Positions 27,654 through 36,894 of a DNA stretch of 40,867 bases are shown piece by piece. A model generated the notes under the pieces. It had not been told where the DNA came from. It saw only the letters and a program-made list of their open reading frames with translations, and did not search any database. A program made the translations under genes and the position numbers. Every line of letters begins with the position of its first letter. Position 1 is the stretch's first letter. Origin of the DNA: Rhodocyclaceae bacterium (GTDB lineage Bacteria > Pseudomonadota > Gammaproteobacteria > Burkholderiales > Rhodocyclaceae). The stretch covers positions 1 through 40,867 of the forward strand of contig JAIEOJ010000172.1 of NCBI GenBank assembly GCA_019750575.1, given 5' to 3'.

Positions 27654-28592
27654 TTACTTCGCCGCCCAGATCGTGCCGGCCGGATTGCTGATCGGCGCAC
27701 CGACGGAGTTGCCGTATTCGATCCACGAACCGTCGTAGTTCCTGACCTTGTAGCCGAGGATCTTGGTCAGTGCGAACCAGGTGTGACTGGAACGCTCGCC
27801 GATGCGGCAGTAGGTGATGATGGGTTTGTCGCCATTCACGCCGACGCTCGAGTAGAGCTGCTTCAGATCGGCGGCCGACTTGAAGGTGCCGTCTTCATTC
27901 ACGGCCTTGCTCCAGGTCACATTCACTGCACCAGGAATGTGGCCGGCGCGTACCGCCAGTTCAGGCACGCCGGCCGGGGCGAAGATCTTGCCCTGGTATT
28001 CATCGGCAGAGCGGATGTCGATCAGCTGGGTGCCGGCCTTGTCCTTGCTGTTTGCCACCTGCAGTACATCCCCGAGGCGGGCGCGCAGCGCTTCGTTGGC
28101 CTTGTCGACCTTGAACTTGCTGGCAACGATTTCCGGCACGCGGTTGTCCTGCTGACGGTTCTCGGCTTCCCACTTCTTGCGGCCGCCGTCGAGCAGCTTC
28201 ACGTCCTTGACGCCGTAGATGTCGAAGACCCATGCGGCCCAGGCGGCAAACCAGTTGTTGTTGTCGCCGTAGAGGATCACAGTGGTGTCCTTGGTCACGC
28301 CGGCCTTGGACAGCAGGATTTCGAACTGCTCCTTGCTGACGATGTCGCGCTTGACCGTGTCGTTCAGGTCGGCGTGCCAGGAGAAATTGACTGCGCCCGG
28401 AATGTGGCTGCGTTCATACAGGCCCGGATTGACGCTGACCTCGATGATGCGGACGTTCTTGTTGTCCAGGTTCTGCGCCAGCCATTCGGTGCTGACCAGT
28501 GGACCCTTGGGAATTTCGGTGGCAGCGTTGGCGGCGCCGGCAAAGGCGGAAAAGCTGATGGCAGTTGCGCCCAGCAAATGACGGATATTCAT
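27654..28592 (-). CDS. Periplasmic thiosulfate sulfurtransferase (two-domain rhodanese)
   Basis: Signal peptide, two rhodanese domains, active-site loop CRIGERSS. Confidence 0.92.
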   Translation of the reverse strand: MNIRHLLGATAISFSAFAGAANAATEIPKGPLVSTEWLAQNLDNKNVRIIEVSVNPGLYERSHIPGAVNFSWHADLNDTVKRDIVSKEQFEILLSKAGVTKDTTVILYGDNNNWFAAWAAWVFDIYGVKDVKLLDGGRKKWEAENRQQDNRVPEIVASKFKVDKANEALRARLGDVLQVANSKDKAGTQLIDIRSADEYQGKIFAPAGVPELAVRAGHIPGAVNVTWSKAVNEDGTFKSAADLKQLYSSVGVNGDKPIITYCRIGERSSHTWFALTKILGYKVRNYDGSWIEYGNSVGAPISNPAGTIWAAK

Positions 28593-28734
28593 GGAGTCTC
28601 TCCTCTAAGCGTGAAAAATCCTTGAGCCGGGACGGAACCGTGTTCCTTGCGTGTATCGGAAATATTCCCGGCATCAAGCTGGAGAGAAGCTTAGGTGGGC
28701 GTTTATGCAAAACAAACGAATCAATTCGCATGCG

Positions 28735-28765
28735 CTTATTCAAGACGCATACATATGCTTATGCC
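28735..28765 (-). promoter_or_regulatory. Candidate activator-binding motif upstream of the rhodanese gene
   Basis: GGCATAAGCATATGT-N9-GAATAAG, same architecture and spacing as upstream of sbp copy 1. Confidence 0.5.
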
Positions 28766-29403
28766 TTCACTCTCCGGCACAGCATTAGCACCAGCAGCAG
28801 CGCCGCGAGCTGCGCGATGATGAAACCCGGCGCATCGGCAGGACGTATGCCGGCGAAGGTGTCGCTGAGAGAACGGGCAATCGTGACCGCCGGATTGGCG
28901 AAAAAGGTCGAGGCGGTGAACCAGTAGCCGGCGGTGACGAGCAGGGCGACGACCAGCGCAATCTTCTCGCGTGCATGCTTCAGCGCCAGATGAATGGCGG
29001 CGAGTAGCAATGCCGTGGCGATGAATTCGGACGTCCATTGCGGCAGGCCGCCGCGTACCTTGTCCGAGGTCTGCAGTACCGGCAGGGCATAGATGAAGTG
29101 GGTCAGCCACACGCCGATGATGCCGCCGCTGATCTGTGCGGCGATATAGGCCGCGCATCCCTGCGTATCGAGCTCGCCGCGTGCGCGGAAGTAGAGGCTG
29201 ACGGCGGGATTGAAGTGCGCGCCGGAGATCGGCCCCAGCAAGGTGATCAGCACGTAGAGACCGGCGCCGGTGGCGATGCTGTTGGCCAGCAGCGCCACGG
29301 CGGCATTGCCGGCGGACAGGGTTTCGCCGTAGATGCCGGAACCGACCACCACCATCAGCAGCAGTGCGGTGCCGGCAAATTCGGCCAGCAGCTTGTGCTT
29401 CAC
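28759..29403 (-). CDS. aqpS: MIP/aquaporin family channel (AqpS-like, arsenic context)
   Basis: GTG start overlapping the arsC stop; two NPA motifs HFNPAVSLYF and FFANPAVTIAR. Confidence 0.85.
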   Translation of the reverse strand: MKHKLLAEFAGTALLLMVVVGSGIYGETLSAGNAAVALLANSIATGAGLYVLITLLGPISGAHFNPAVSLYFRARGELDTQGCAAYIAAQISGGIIGVWLTHFIYALPVLQTSDKVRGGLPQWTSEFIATALLLAAIHLALKHAREKIALVVALLVTAGYWFTASTFFANPAVTIARSLSDTFAGIRPADAPGFIIAQLAALLLVLMLCRRVKA

Positions 29404-29924
29404 AGCCCCTGCTCGCGCAGTGCGCCGATCTGGTTCAGCTCCTGCTTGATGGCCTGTGCCTGCAGCTTGGCGTCGGGCAGATTCACGAGCAGGGAAATGC
29501 GGCGGTTCATCAGCGTGAAGGCATGGGCGAAGGCAGCCAGCTTTTCCGCATCCGTACCCTCGACCGCGGCCGGGTCCTCGATGCCCCAGTGGCCGCTGGT
29601 CGGCTTGCCCGGCCAGACCGGGCAGACCTCGCCGGCGGCGTTGTCGCAGACGGTGATGATGAAATCGAAGTGCGGCGCATCGGGCCCGGCGAACTCGTCC
29701 CAGCTTTTGCTGCGCAGGCCTTCGGTGGGCAGGCCCTGCTGCTGCAGATACTTGATCGCATACGGATTGACCTGGCCATTCGGGTGGCTGCCGGCACTGT
29801 AGGCCTTGAAGCGGATATGTCCATCTGAACTGCGGCCGACATGGTTGAGGATGGTTTCGGCCAGCACACTGCGTGCCGAATTGCCGGTACACAGGAACAG
29901 CACGTTGTAGGTCTTCTCGCTCAT
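29400..29924 (-). CDS. arsC: Arsenate reductase ArsC (LMW-PTP fold, thioredoxin-coupled type)
   Basis: NVLFLCTGNSARSVLAE P-loop; DFIITVCDNAAGEVCPVWPG. Confidence 0.93.
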   Translation of the reverse strand: MSEKTYNVLFLCTGNSARSVLAETILNHVGRSSDGHIRFKAYSAGSHPNGQVNPYAIKYLQQQGLPTEGLRSKSWDEFAGPDAPHFDFIITVCDNAAGEVCPVWPGKPTSGHWGIEDPAAVEGTDAEKLAAFAHAFTLMNRRISLLVNLPDAKLQAQAIKQELNQIGALREQGL

Positions 29925-29949
29925 GGTTTTCTCCCTGAAAGATGAATGC

Positions 29950-30465
29950 TCAGCAGCAGGATGTGCTGCCGTTGTTGCTGGCCGTGCCGCAGCTGGCGGC
30001 GGCCTTGGGCTTGATGGAAATCTTTACCGGCACCGCCACCGGGGCAGAGGGTGCGCAGCAGGCGCTGCCTTCTGCAACGGCATCGGCCGCCTCGTTGAAG
30101 GTCGGAATGCTGTCCAGCGTGTGATAGCTCTCCCAGGCGATGCCTTGCGGATCGACGGTCCAGTGCTTGTCGGAGCGCGCATAGCAGCAGGCCGTGCCTG
30201 CCTGGCTTTCGATGGGCAGGTCGGCGGCGGCGAGGCGCTGCTGCATCTCGTGCAGTTCCTCGGCTTCATCCACCTGGAAGCCCAGATGGTCGAGCCCGGT
30301 TTCCGCGGTGCGCGTGGAGATGGCGAAGTTGAGGCGCGGATCGTCCAGCATCCACTTGGCGTAATCATCCTTGACCACCGTCGGTTCGGCAGCGAAGAGG
30401 GCGGAATAGAAGCGAATGTTCTGCGCGAGGTCGGCGACGCGCAGGTGGATATGCATGCGTTTCAT
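29950..30465 (-). CDS. arsI: ArsI/CadI-type VOC-family protein, putative C-As lyase
   Basis: MKRMHIHLRVADL, H60, E112, vicinal Cys GTACCYARSDKHWTVDPQG, Cys-rich C-terminus. Confidence 0.85.
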   Translation of the reverse strand: MKRMHIHLRVADLAQNIRFYSALFAAEPTVVKDDYAKWMLDDPRLNFAISTRTAETGLDHLGFQVDEAEELHEMQQRLAAADLPIESQAGTACCYARSDKHWTVDPQGIAWESYHTLDSIPTFNEAADAVAEGSACCAPSAPVAVPVKISIKPKAAASCGTASNNGSTSCC

Positions 30466-30794
30466 GCCGGTTCTCCTTGGGGACAGCAGGTATCGGTCGT
30501 GGCGCAGGGTTCGCCGGCGCAGCAGTTGGCGGTGAGGAAGCCCAGCAGCTCGTTCATGCGCGCGTAGTCGGCGCGGTAATAGATGAAGCGGCCCTCAGGG
30601 CGGCTGACGGCGAGGCCGGTGCGCGTGAGGTGGGCGAGATGGAAGGACAGCGTGGCCGGCGCCAGCGCGAGGCGTGCACTGATCACGCCCGCATTGAGTC
30701 CTTCGCTGCCGGCCTGTACCAGGAGGCGGTAGATGGCGAGGCGGGTGTCGTGACCGAGGGCGGCGAGGCTGTCGGCGGCGGTATTGAGTTCCAT
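30462..30794 (-). CDS. arsR: ArsR-family metalloregulator
   Basis: ArsR wHTH plus C-terminal NCCAGEPCATTDTCC; overlaps arsI. Confidence 0.9.
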   Translation of the reverse strand: MELNTAADSLAALGHDTRLAIYRLLVQAGSEGLNAGVISARLALAPATLSFHLAHLTRTGLAVSRPEGRFIYYRADYARMNELLGFLTANCCAGEPCATTDTCCPQGEPA

Positions 30795-30814
30795 GGCGTC
30801 CTTTGATTCGATAA

Positions 30815-30830
30815 TTCCAGAATAATGGAA
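30815..30830. promoter_or_regulatory. Candidate ArsR operator
   Basis: TTCCA-GAATAA-TGGAA inverted repeat 21-36 nt upstream of arsR. Confidence 0.5.
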
Positions 30831-30892
30831 ATATATGACAATTTCGTGACGGGGGCAAAGATCGTCGCCTAAGTCGCTGTTAGCATGCCGTC

Positions 30893-32068
30893 ATGAAGAC
30901 AGAGACAACTCCACGGGGTCCCGGTCGCTACGATTGGGACAGGGTGATTGAACGGCGCGGCAGCGACTCGATGAAGTGGGGCCGCTACGGTGCCGATGTG
31001 CTGCCGCTGTGGGTGGCCGACATGGACTTCGCCGCGCCGCCGGCAGTGATTGAGGCCCTGCAGGCGCGACTCGATCATGGCGTGTTCGGTTACGGTCTGG
31101 AGACGGATGCGCTGCATGCGGCGGCCGTCAATTATGTGCAGCGCCGCTACGGCTGGCAGATCGCGGCCGACTGGCTGGTGTGGCTGCCGGGGCTGGTCAG
31201 CGGCCTCAACATCGTGTGCAAGGCGGTGGCGGGAAGTGTCTTCACCGCCACGCCCATCTATCCGCCCTTCATGAGCGCGCCGGCCAACGAGGGCCGTGCA
31301 CTGACGACCTTGTCCCTGCTCGATAGCGAGGAGGGATGGCGCTGGGATTTTGCGGCAACGGACCGGGCGCTGGCGCAGAGCGGCAGCAGGCTGTGGCTGC
31401 TTTGTCACCCGCACAATCCGGTCGGCCGCGCCTGGTCCGACCAAGAGCTGACGCAGATCGCGGCGCTGGCAAGGAAACATGATGTTGTCGTCTGCTCGGA
31501 CGAAATTCATTGCGACCTGATCCTCAAGCCGGGTCATCAACACCAGCCTTTCGCCATGCAGGGTGCGGATGCGGCGCAGCGCAGCATCACCCTGATGGCG
31601 CCGTCCAAGACCTACAACATTCCCGGCCTGGGCGCTGCATGGGCGGTGATTCCGGATGCGCAATTGCGTGCACGTTTCCGGCATGCCATGCAGGGCATCG
31701 TGCCGCATCTCAATGTGATGGGCATGACGGCCACCGTGGCTGCGCTGAATGAATGCGAAGACTGGCGGGCGGAGTTGCTGGACTACCTGCGCGGCAATGC
31801 GCGCCTGGTCGAGGACTGGGCTGCCCACCACGGCTTGCGCATGCATGCGGTGGAGGCGACCTATCTGGCCTGGATGGATGCGGGCGAACTCGGTCGCGCG
31901 CTCGGTATCGGGGATATTCAGCAGCACTTCCTGCAGCACGGGGTCGCGCTTTCGCCCGGCCGCGACTTCGCGTCGCAATACGCACACTGGGTGCGCCTCA
32001 ATTTCGGCTGTTCGCGCCGGCTGCTTTGTCAGGCACTCGACAGGATGAGCCGCGCCTTGCAGGAGTGA
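30893..32068 (+). CDS. PatB/MalY-type PLP-dependent aminotransferase (putative C-S lyase)
   Basis: PLWVADMDF, FGYG, CHPHNPVGR, SDEIHCDL, APSKTYNIPGLGAAW. Confidence 0.9.
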   Translation: MKTETTPRGPGRYDWDRVIERRGSDSMKWGRYGADVLPLWVADMDFAAPPAVIEALQARLDHGVFGYGLETDALHAAAVNYVQRRYGWQIAADWLVWLPGLVSGLNIVCKAVAGSVFTATPIYPPFMSAPANEGRALTTLSLLDSEEGWRWDFAATDRALAQSGSRLWLLCHPHNPVGRAWSDQELTQIAALARKHDVVVCSDEIHCDLILKPGHQHQPFAMQGADAAQRSITLMAPSKTYNIPGLGAAWAVIPDAQLRARFRHAMQGIVPHLNVMGMTATVAALNECEDWRAELLDYLRGNARLVEDWAAHHGLRMHAVEATYLAWMDAGELGRALGIGDIQQHFLQHGVALSPGRDFASQYAHWVRLNFGCSRRLLCQALDRMSRALQE

Positions 32069-32168
32069 CAGCATTTACTTTGTGCAGAAACCACCTAGCA
32101 TGGAATTTGAAGGAATTGAAAGTCTGATTCCCGGCTGAAAACCAGCGCCTGCAGCCGTGGGTGCGTGC

Positions 32169-34148
32169 ATGAGGTCCGCCATGCTGTCGCTCCTCTGGAT
32201 CATCATTCCGCTGTGCGTACTCGTCCTCATCGGCGTGGTGGTCTATCTCGTTTATGCAGGTGATATTACCCTCACGCATGCGCGCCATGAGGCCAGCCAG
32301 AAAGCCACACTGAACGCGGCGGTCGGCCTGATCGGCAAGACCCTGCAGTCCATCAGCCACGACCTGCTTTACCTGGCCCGCGAGGGGCGCCTGGCCGAAG
32401 CGATCGCGACCCGTGATGCGGCTGCCATGACGGCGCTTGAGCAGGACTGGATCGCCTTCTCGCGCAGCAAGAGCATCTACGACAAGATCCGCTGGCTGGA
32501 CGCCGATGGTCAGGAGCGTGTGCGCATCAACTACAGTGCTGCCGGACCGCAGGCGGTGCCGGCCGAGCGCCTGCAAAACCGCAGTCTGCGCTATTTCTTC
32601 CGCGACACCATGAGCCTCGGGCCCATGGAGATCTATGTCTCGCCCTTCGACCTGAATGTCGAAGGCGAGGCGATCGAAGTGCCGCACAAGCCGACCATCC
32701 GCCTGGGCACGCCCCTGTTCGATGCCGATGGCCGCAGCCAGGGCGTGCTCCTGCTCAACTATCTCGGCGAAGACCTGCTTGGCCGCATCATCCATACCCT
32801 GCCCGAGATCGGCCGGCACTTCTTCCTGCTCAACAGCGAGGGCTACTGGCTCTACCATCCGGACGAGGTGGAGCGCTGGGGCTTCATGTTCAACCGTGGC
32901 GACCTCAGCCTTGCCGCGCGCAAGCCGGAAGTGTGGGCGCGCATCATGGCCGAGCGCAGTGGTCAGTTCCTGACCGAGGACGGTTTGTGGACCTTTGACA
33001 CCGTCTACCCCCTGCTCGAAGGGCAGAAGACCAGTTCGGGCAGCGGCCGATTGTTCTCGCCCAGCCAGGGCATGCAGACGGCACAACCGTATTTCTGGAA
33101 GGCGGTGACGTTGCTGCCGCTGGACGAATATCACACCGTCAACCTGCAGCGCGTGGCGCTTGCGCACCGCATCGGGCAGCGCCTGTTCCTGCTGCGCCGG
33201 GCCTGGAGCGATGCCGGCAATGCCCTGTTCGGACGCGGCCAGCGTGTCCTGCGCGAACGTCTCGCGGCCCAGGTGGTCGAGCATACGCCCCAGGGTGTCA
33301 TGGTGACCGATGCAGCCTTGTGCGTGCAGATGGTGAATGTCGCCTTCACGCGTATCACCGGCTACAGTGCCAGCGAAAGCGTCGGTCGCCCGCCTGCCTT
33401 CCTGCAGTCGGATGAACAGTCGACCGAGTTCTACCAGGCCCTGTGGTCGCAGGTGATCAAGGACCAGTCATGGGAAGGGGAGGTCTGGTGCCGGCGCAGG
33501 AACGGCGAACTGATTGCCGAATGGCTGAGCATCAATGCGCTGCGTGACGAACGTGGTGTTGTCACGCACTATATCTGCCTGTTCACCGACATCACCCGCC
33601 TCAAGGAGTCGGCGCAGCGCATGGAGTACTTTGCCCACCACGACATGCTGACCGGCCTGGCCAACAGCCGCCTGCTGCATGCCCGTCTGGAGCACAGCAT
33701 ACAGCTGGCGCAGCGCGTCAAGCGCCAGTTTGCCGTGCTCTTCATCGACCTCGACAACTTCAAGGCGGTGAACGACCGGTTCGGCCATGCGCGTGGCGAC
33801 GAACTGCTGCGCGAAGCGGCGCAGCGCATCGCGCAGAGCCTGCGCGCCGGAGACACGCTGGCGCGCCTGGGCGGCGACGAGTTCGTTGTCCTGCTGGAGG
33901 ATGTCGGCAGTGCGGCCGAGGCGCAGCGCGTCATCGACGGCGTGCAGCAGCAGTTCCCGTGCACCGTGGCGAGTGATGACTGCAGTGTTGATGTCGGCGC
34001 CAGCATCGGGATCAGCTTCTATCCGCAGGATGGCACCACGGCCGCCACCTTGCTCGGCAAGGCCGATCACGCAATGTACGCGACCAAGCACCATCATCGC
34101 GAAAACAGGGACGCAGCCAGCCAGGCGGCGGCGCGAGGCGCCGGCTGA
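32169..34148 (+). CDS. Sensor diguanylate cyclase (N-terminal TM, Cache-like sensor, PAS, GGDEF)
   Basis: TM near N-terminus, PAS VVEHTPQGVMVTDAALCVQMVN, RAGDTLARLGGDEFVVLL (I-site plus GGDEF). Confidence 0.88.
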   Translation: MRSAMLSLLWIIIPLCVLVLIGVVVYLVYAGDITLTHARHEASQKATLNAAVGLIGKTLQSISHDLLYLAREGRLAEAIATRDAAAMTALEQDWIAFSRSKSIYDKIRWLDADGQERVRINYSAAGPQAVPAERLQNRSLRYFFRDTMSLGPMEIYVSPFDLNVEGEAIEVPHKPTIRLGTPLFDADGRSQGVLLLNYLGEDLLGRIIHTLPEIGRHFFLLNSEGYWLYHPDEVERWGFMFNRGDLSLAARKPEVWARIMAERSGQFLTEDGLWTFDTVYPLLEGQKTSSGSGRLFSPSQGMQTAQPYFWKAVTLLPLDEYHTVNLQRVALAHRIGQRLFLLRRAWSDAGNALFGRGQRVLRERLAAQVVEHTPQGVMVTDAALCVQMVNVAFTRITGYSASESVGRPPAFLQSDEQSTEFYQALWSQVIKDQSWEGEVWCRRRNGELIAEWLSINALRDERGVVTHYICLFTDITRLKESAQRMEYFAHHDMLTGLANSRLLHARLEHSIQLAQRVKRQFAVLFIDLDNFKAVNDRFGHARGDELLREAAQRIAQSLRAGDTLARLGGDEFVVLLEDVGSAAEAQRVIDGVQQQFPCTVASDDCSVDVGASIGISFYPQDGTTAATLLGKADHAMYATKHHHRENRDAASQAAARGAG

Positions 34149-34158
34149 ACGTGCGGTG

Positions 34159-34743
34159 CTAGAAGTGGCAGACCCCGGTTTCGGTGACGCGGCAGTTCAC
34201 CGGAAGGTCATGGGCTTGCGGATACACGCTGGCCACGACCCCCAGACCGAAGCCCACGCCAATCACAAAGGGACGCGGCTGCATCACGGCGAGCGTGCGG
34301 TCAAAGTAACCGGCACCGTAGCCGAGGCGGTAGCCGCAGGCATCGATGGCATTGAAGGGGAGCAGGATCAGGTCGGGCACGACCTCGGCGCCCTCGCTTG
34401 GCGTCTGGATGCCGTGACGATCTGCGTGCATCGTCGTCTCCGGCGTCCATGCGCGAAAGAACATCGGCCCCGGCGTGTCAGCCACGACCGGCAGGCAGGC
34501 GCTCCAGCCCGCGTCGAGCAGGCGGGTCACGAGTGGGCGGGCATCGAATTCGGCGCGATAAGGCCAGCAGAAAGCCAGCCTGCCCGGCCTGTGTATCTGC
34601 AGTTCGGCAGCCAGATGCTGCTCGATGCGTGCCGACAGCAGCGCATGCTCGGCGGTGCCCAGATTCTCGCGCGCCTGCAGGCAATGGCGGCGCAGGCCAT
34701 TGCGCGTGGCGATGGGATCAGGATCCTGAAGGGCGATATGCAT
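34159..34743 (-). CDS. 5-formyltetrahydrofolate cyclo-ligase
   Basis: PFNAIDACGYRLGYGAGYFDRTLA; FAFCWPYRAEFD-type N-terminus. Confidence 0.9.
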   Translation of the reverse strand: MHIALQDPDPIATRNGLRRHCLQARENLGTAEHALLSARIEQHLAAELQIHRPGRLAFCWPYRAEFDARPLVTRLLDAGWSACLPVVADTPGPMFFRAWTPETTMHADRHGIQTPSEGAEVVPDLILLPFNAIDACGYRLGYGAGYFDRTLAVMQPRPFVIGVGFGLGVVASVYPQAHDLPVNCRVTETGVCHF

Positions 34744-34798
34744 GTCTGGCGAACGCACAAAAAGGGCCAGACTATACGAAATCGCGATAGTGCGGGAC

Positions 34799-36775
34799 TC
34801 AGGCCGCAGTGCGCTCGCGCATGAAGTCCTCAAGCTGCGCGGCCGGCATGGGCCGGGCGTAAAGGAAGCCCTGCGCTTCGTCGCAGCCGTGATGCTTGAG
34901 CATGGCCACCTGTTCCGGCGTTTCCACGCCTTCCGCGATCACGCGCAGGTGCATGAGCTTGGCCATCTGCACGATGATGCCGACGATGGCCGCATCGCGT
35001 TCGCGCACAAGCGCGCCGCGCACGAAGGCCTGGTCGATCTTGAGCTTGTTGACGGCGAAGCGGGTCAGGTAGGCGAGCGAGGAATAGCCGGTGCCGAAAT
35101 CGTCGATGGAAAGCTGTACGCCCAGTTCGCGCAATTCGGCGAGTACGTCCAGCATGCGCTCGGCACCGTCCATGATCACGCTTTCGGTGACTTCGAGCTC
35201 CAGCCAGCGGGCTTCCAGGCCAGCGGCGGCGAGGGCCGCCGCTGCGGTGTCGCGCAGACCGGCGCTGCGGAACTGCAGGGCGGAAATATTCACGGCAACC
35301 ACCACGGGCGGCAGGCCTGCCTGCTGCCAGGCGCGACATTGGCGACAGGCCTCATGCAGCGCCCAGGCACCCATGGCCACGATCAGTCCGTTGGCCTCGG
35401 CCAGCGGGATGAACTGGGCGGGTGAGACCAGGCCGCGCTGCGGATGGCGCCAGCGCATCAGCGCCTCGACGCCGATCAGCCGCCCGCTGTTGAGGCAGAC
35501 CTGCGGCTGGTAATGCAGTTCGAGCTGATTGTGCTCGAGTGCCAGATGCAGGTCGGCGACGAGCGCCACGCGCTCTGCCACGGAAGCATTCATTTCGGGC
35601 TGGTAGAAGCTCATCTGGCCGGGCCCGCGCGCCTTGGCGTCGTGCAGCGCCAGGCCTGCCGTTTGCAGCAGTGCGATCGGCGTTTCCGCATCGACCGGGA
35701 AGAGACTGATCCCCAGGGTGGCGCCGATGCGGATTTCGCCGGCACTCACGGTCAGCGGACGGGCCAGCTCATCGAGCATGCGCTGCCCGATGATGCCGGC
35801 CTGTGCCCCGTCGACGAGCCGGGGCAGGATAATGGCGAACTCGCCGGCACCGAGGTCGGCGATGTTTTCGCCGTTGCCGAGCACGCCGCGCAGCCGTTCC
35901 GCGCAGCCGCGAAGCACCTCGTCGCCGACCGTGTAGCCGTAGCTGTCGTTGATGTCCTTGAGGCTGCGGATGTCCAGATTGATCACGCCGACACGCTGGC
36001 CGTACTGGCGGGCTTCCACCATCGCCACGCGCACCAGTTCATCGACCATGGCGCGGTTGGGCAGGCCGGTCAGGCTCTCGTAGTTGGCGAGACGGTGTAT
36101 GCGTTCGGCATGCTGGCGCTGCAGGGTGATGTCGCTGGCAATCCCGATCAGGCGGTAGGGCTGGCCGCTGCTGTCGCGCAGAAGATGGGTGCGATCACGG
36201 ATCCAGCGCACCTCCTGGTCGGGGCGGATGATGCGGTACTCGAATTCCGCCCAGCCCTGGCTTTCGAGCAGGACACGCTTGCCGGCGGGGATGGCGCGGT
36301 CTTCCGGATGAATGCAGTTGAACCAGTAATCCGCGTCTTGCATGAAGGCCTCCGGCGTCACGCCATAGACATGCGCGATGGCCGGGCTGAGGAAGAGGTA
36401 GGGGCCGCCGTTGACTTCACGCATCCACGCCACATCGTCAAGCACCTCCAGCAACTGGCTCTGGGCCGAGCGGTTGGCGGTGAGTTCCGTGGCGAGGAGC
36501 TGCTGCTTGAGCATTTCATTGCGCAACCTCGCCATGGCGGAGCGCACGAGCAGGAAGAGCATGCCGGCCGTAACGCCCACAAAAAACCAGCCCTTCCAGG
36601 TCTGCATGACCATGTAGCGGTCATGGTCTTCGACCAGTACATCCACGACCCGGTCGGACAGGACGATCCACAAGGCCGCGACGACCAGGTAGATGAGGGT
36701 GATTCTGAGTGCGGGCAGTAAAGACCTGCTGGGCATGAGAGGCATTTCGGAATGCGGCGTTTTCAGTATAAACAT
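34799..36775 (-). CDS. Membrane PAS-GGDEF(degenerate)-EAL c-di-GMP protein
   Basis: Two TM segments, PAS, DLGAGEFAIIL, intact EAL motifs GVEALMRWRHP, IDDFGTGYSSL, VIAEGVET. Confidence 0.9.
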   Translation of the reverse strand: MFILKTPHSEMPLMPSRSLLPALRITLIYLVVAALWIVLSDRVVDVLVEDHDRYMVMQTWKGWFFVGVTAGMLFLLVRSAMARLRNEMLKQQLLATELTANRSAQSQLLEVLDDVAWMREVNGGPYLFLSPAIAHVYGVTPEAFMQDADYWFNCIHPEDRAIPAGKRVLLESQGWAEFEYRIIRPDQEVRWIRDRTHLLRDSSGQPYRLIGIASDITLQRQHAERIHRLANYESLTGLPNRAMVDELVRVAMVEARQYGQRVGVINLDIRSLKDINDSYGYTVGDEVLRGCAERLRGVLGNGENIADLGAGEFAIILPRLVDGAQAGIIGQRMLDELARPLTVSAGEIRIGATLGISLFPVDAETPIALLQTAGLALHDAKARGPGQMSFYQPEMNASVAERVALVADLHLALEHNQLELHYQPQVCLNSGRLIGVEALMRWRHPQRGLVSPAQFIPLAEANGLIVAMGAWALHEACRQCRAWQQAGLPPVVVAVNISALQFRSAGLRDTAAAALAAAGLEARWLELEVTESVIMDGAERMLDVLAELRELGVQLSIDDFGTGYSSLAYLTRFAVNKLKIDQAFVRGALVRERDAAIVGIIVQMAKLMHLRVIAEGVETPEQVAMLKHHGCDEAQGFLYARPMPAAQLEDFMRERTAA

Positions 36776-36894
36776 CTGCCGGGCGAGGCATGCAAGATAT
36801 CGACGGCGTGTTGTTGACAGGCGACACGCCGACGCCCGTTTTCGGGCTTCTTTTTCCCGCCGGTCACGGCACTGCGCTGTGCTAACCTGACGCC

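Noticed and set aside
30869-33284. Long minus-strand ORFs (401 and 428 aa) opposite the aminotransferase and diguanylate cyclase
   Set aside because: Composition like other shadow ORFs; plus-strand frames have strong family motifs.
35444-36721. 425-aa plus-strand ORF opposite the GGDEF-EAL gene
   Set aside because: Shadow ORF; minus-strand frame is an unambiguous PAS-GGDEF-EAL protein.
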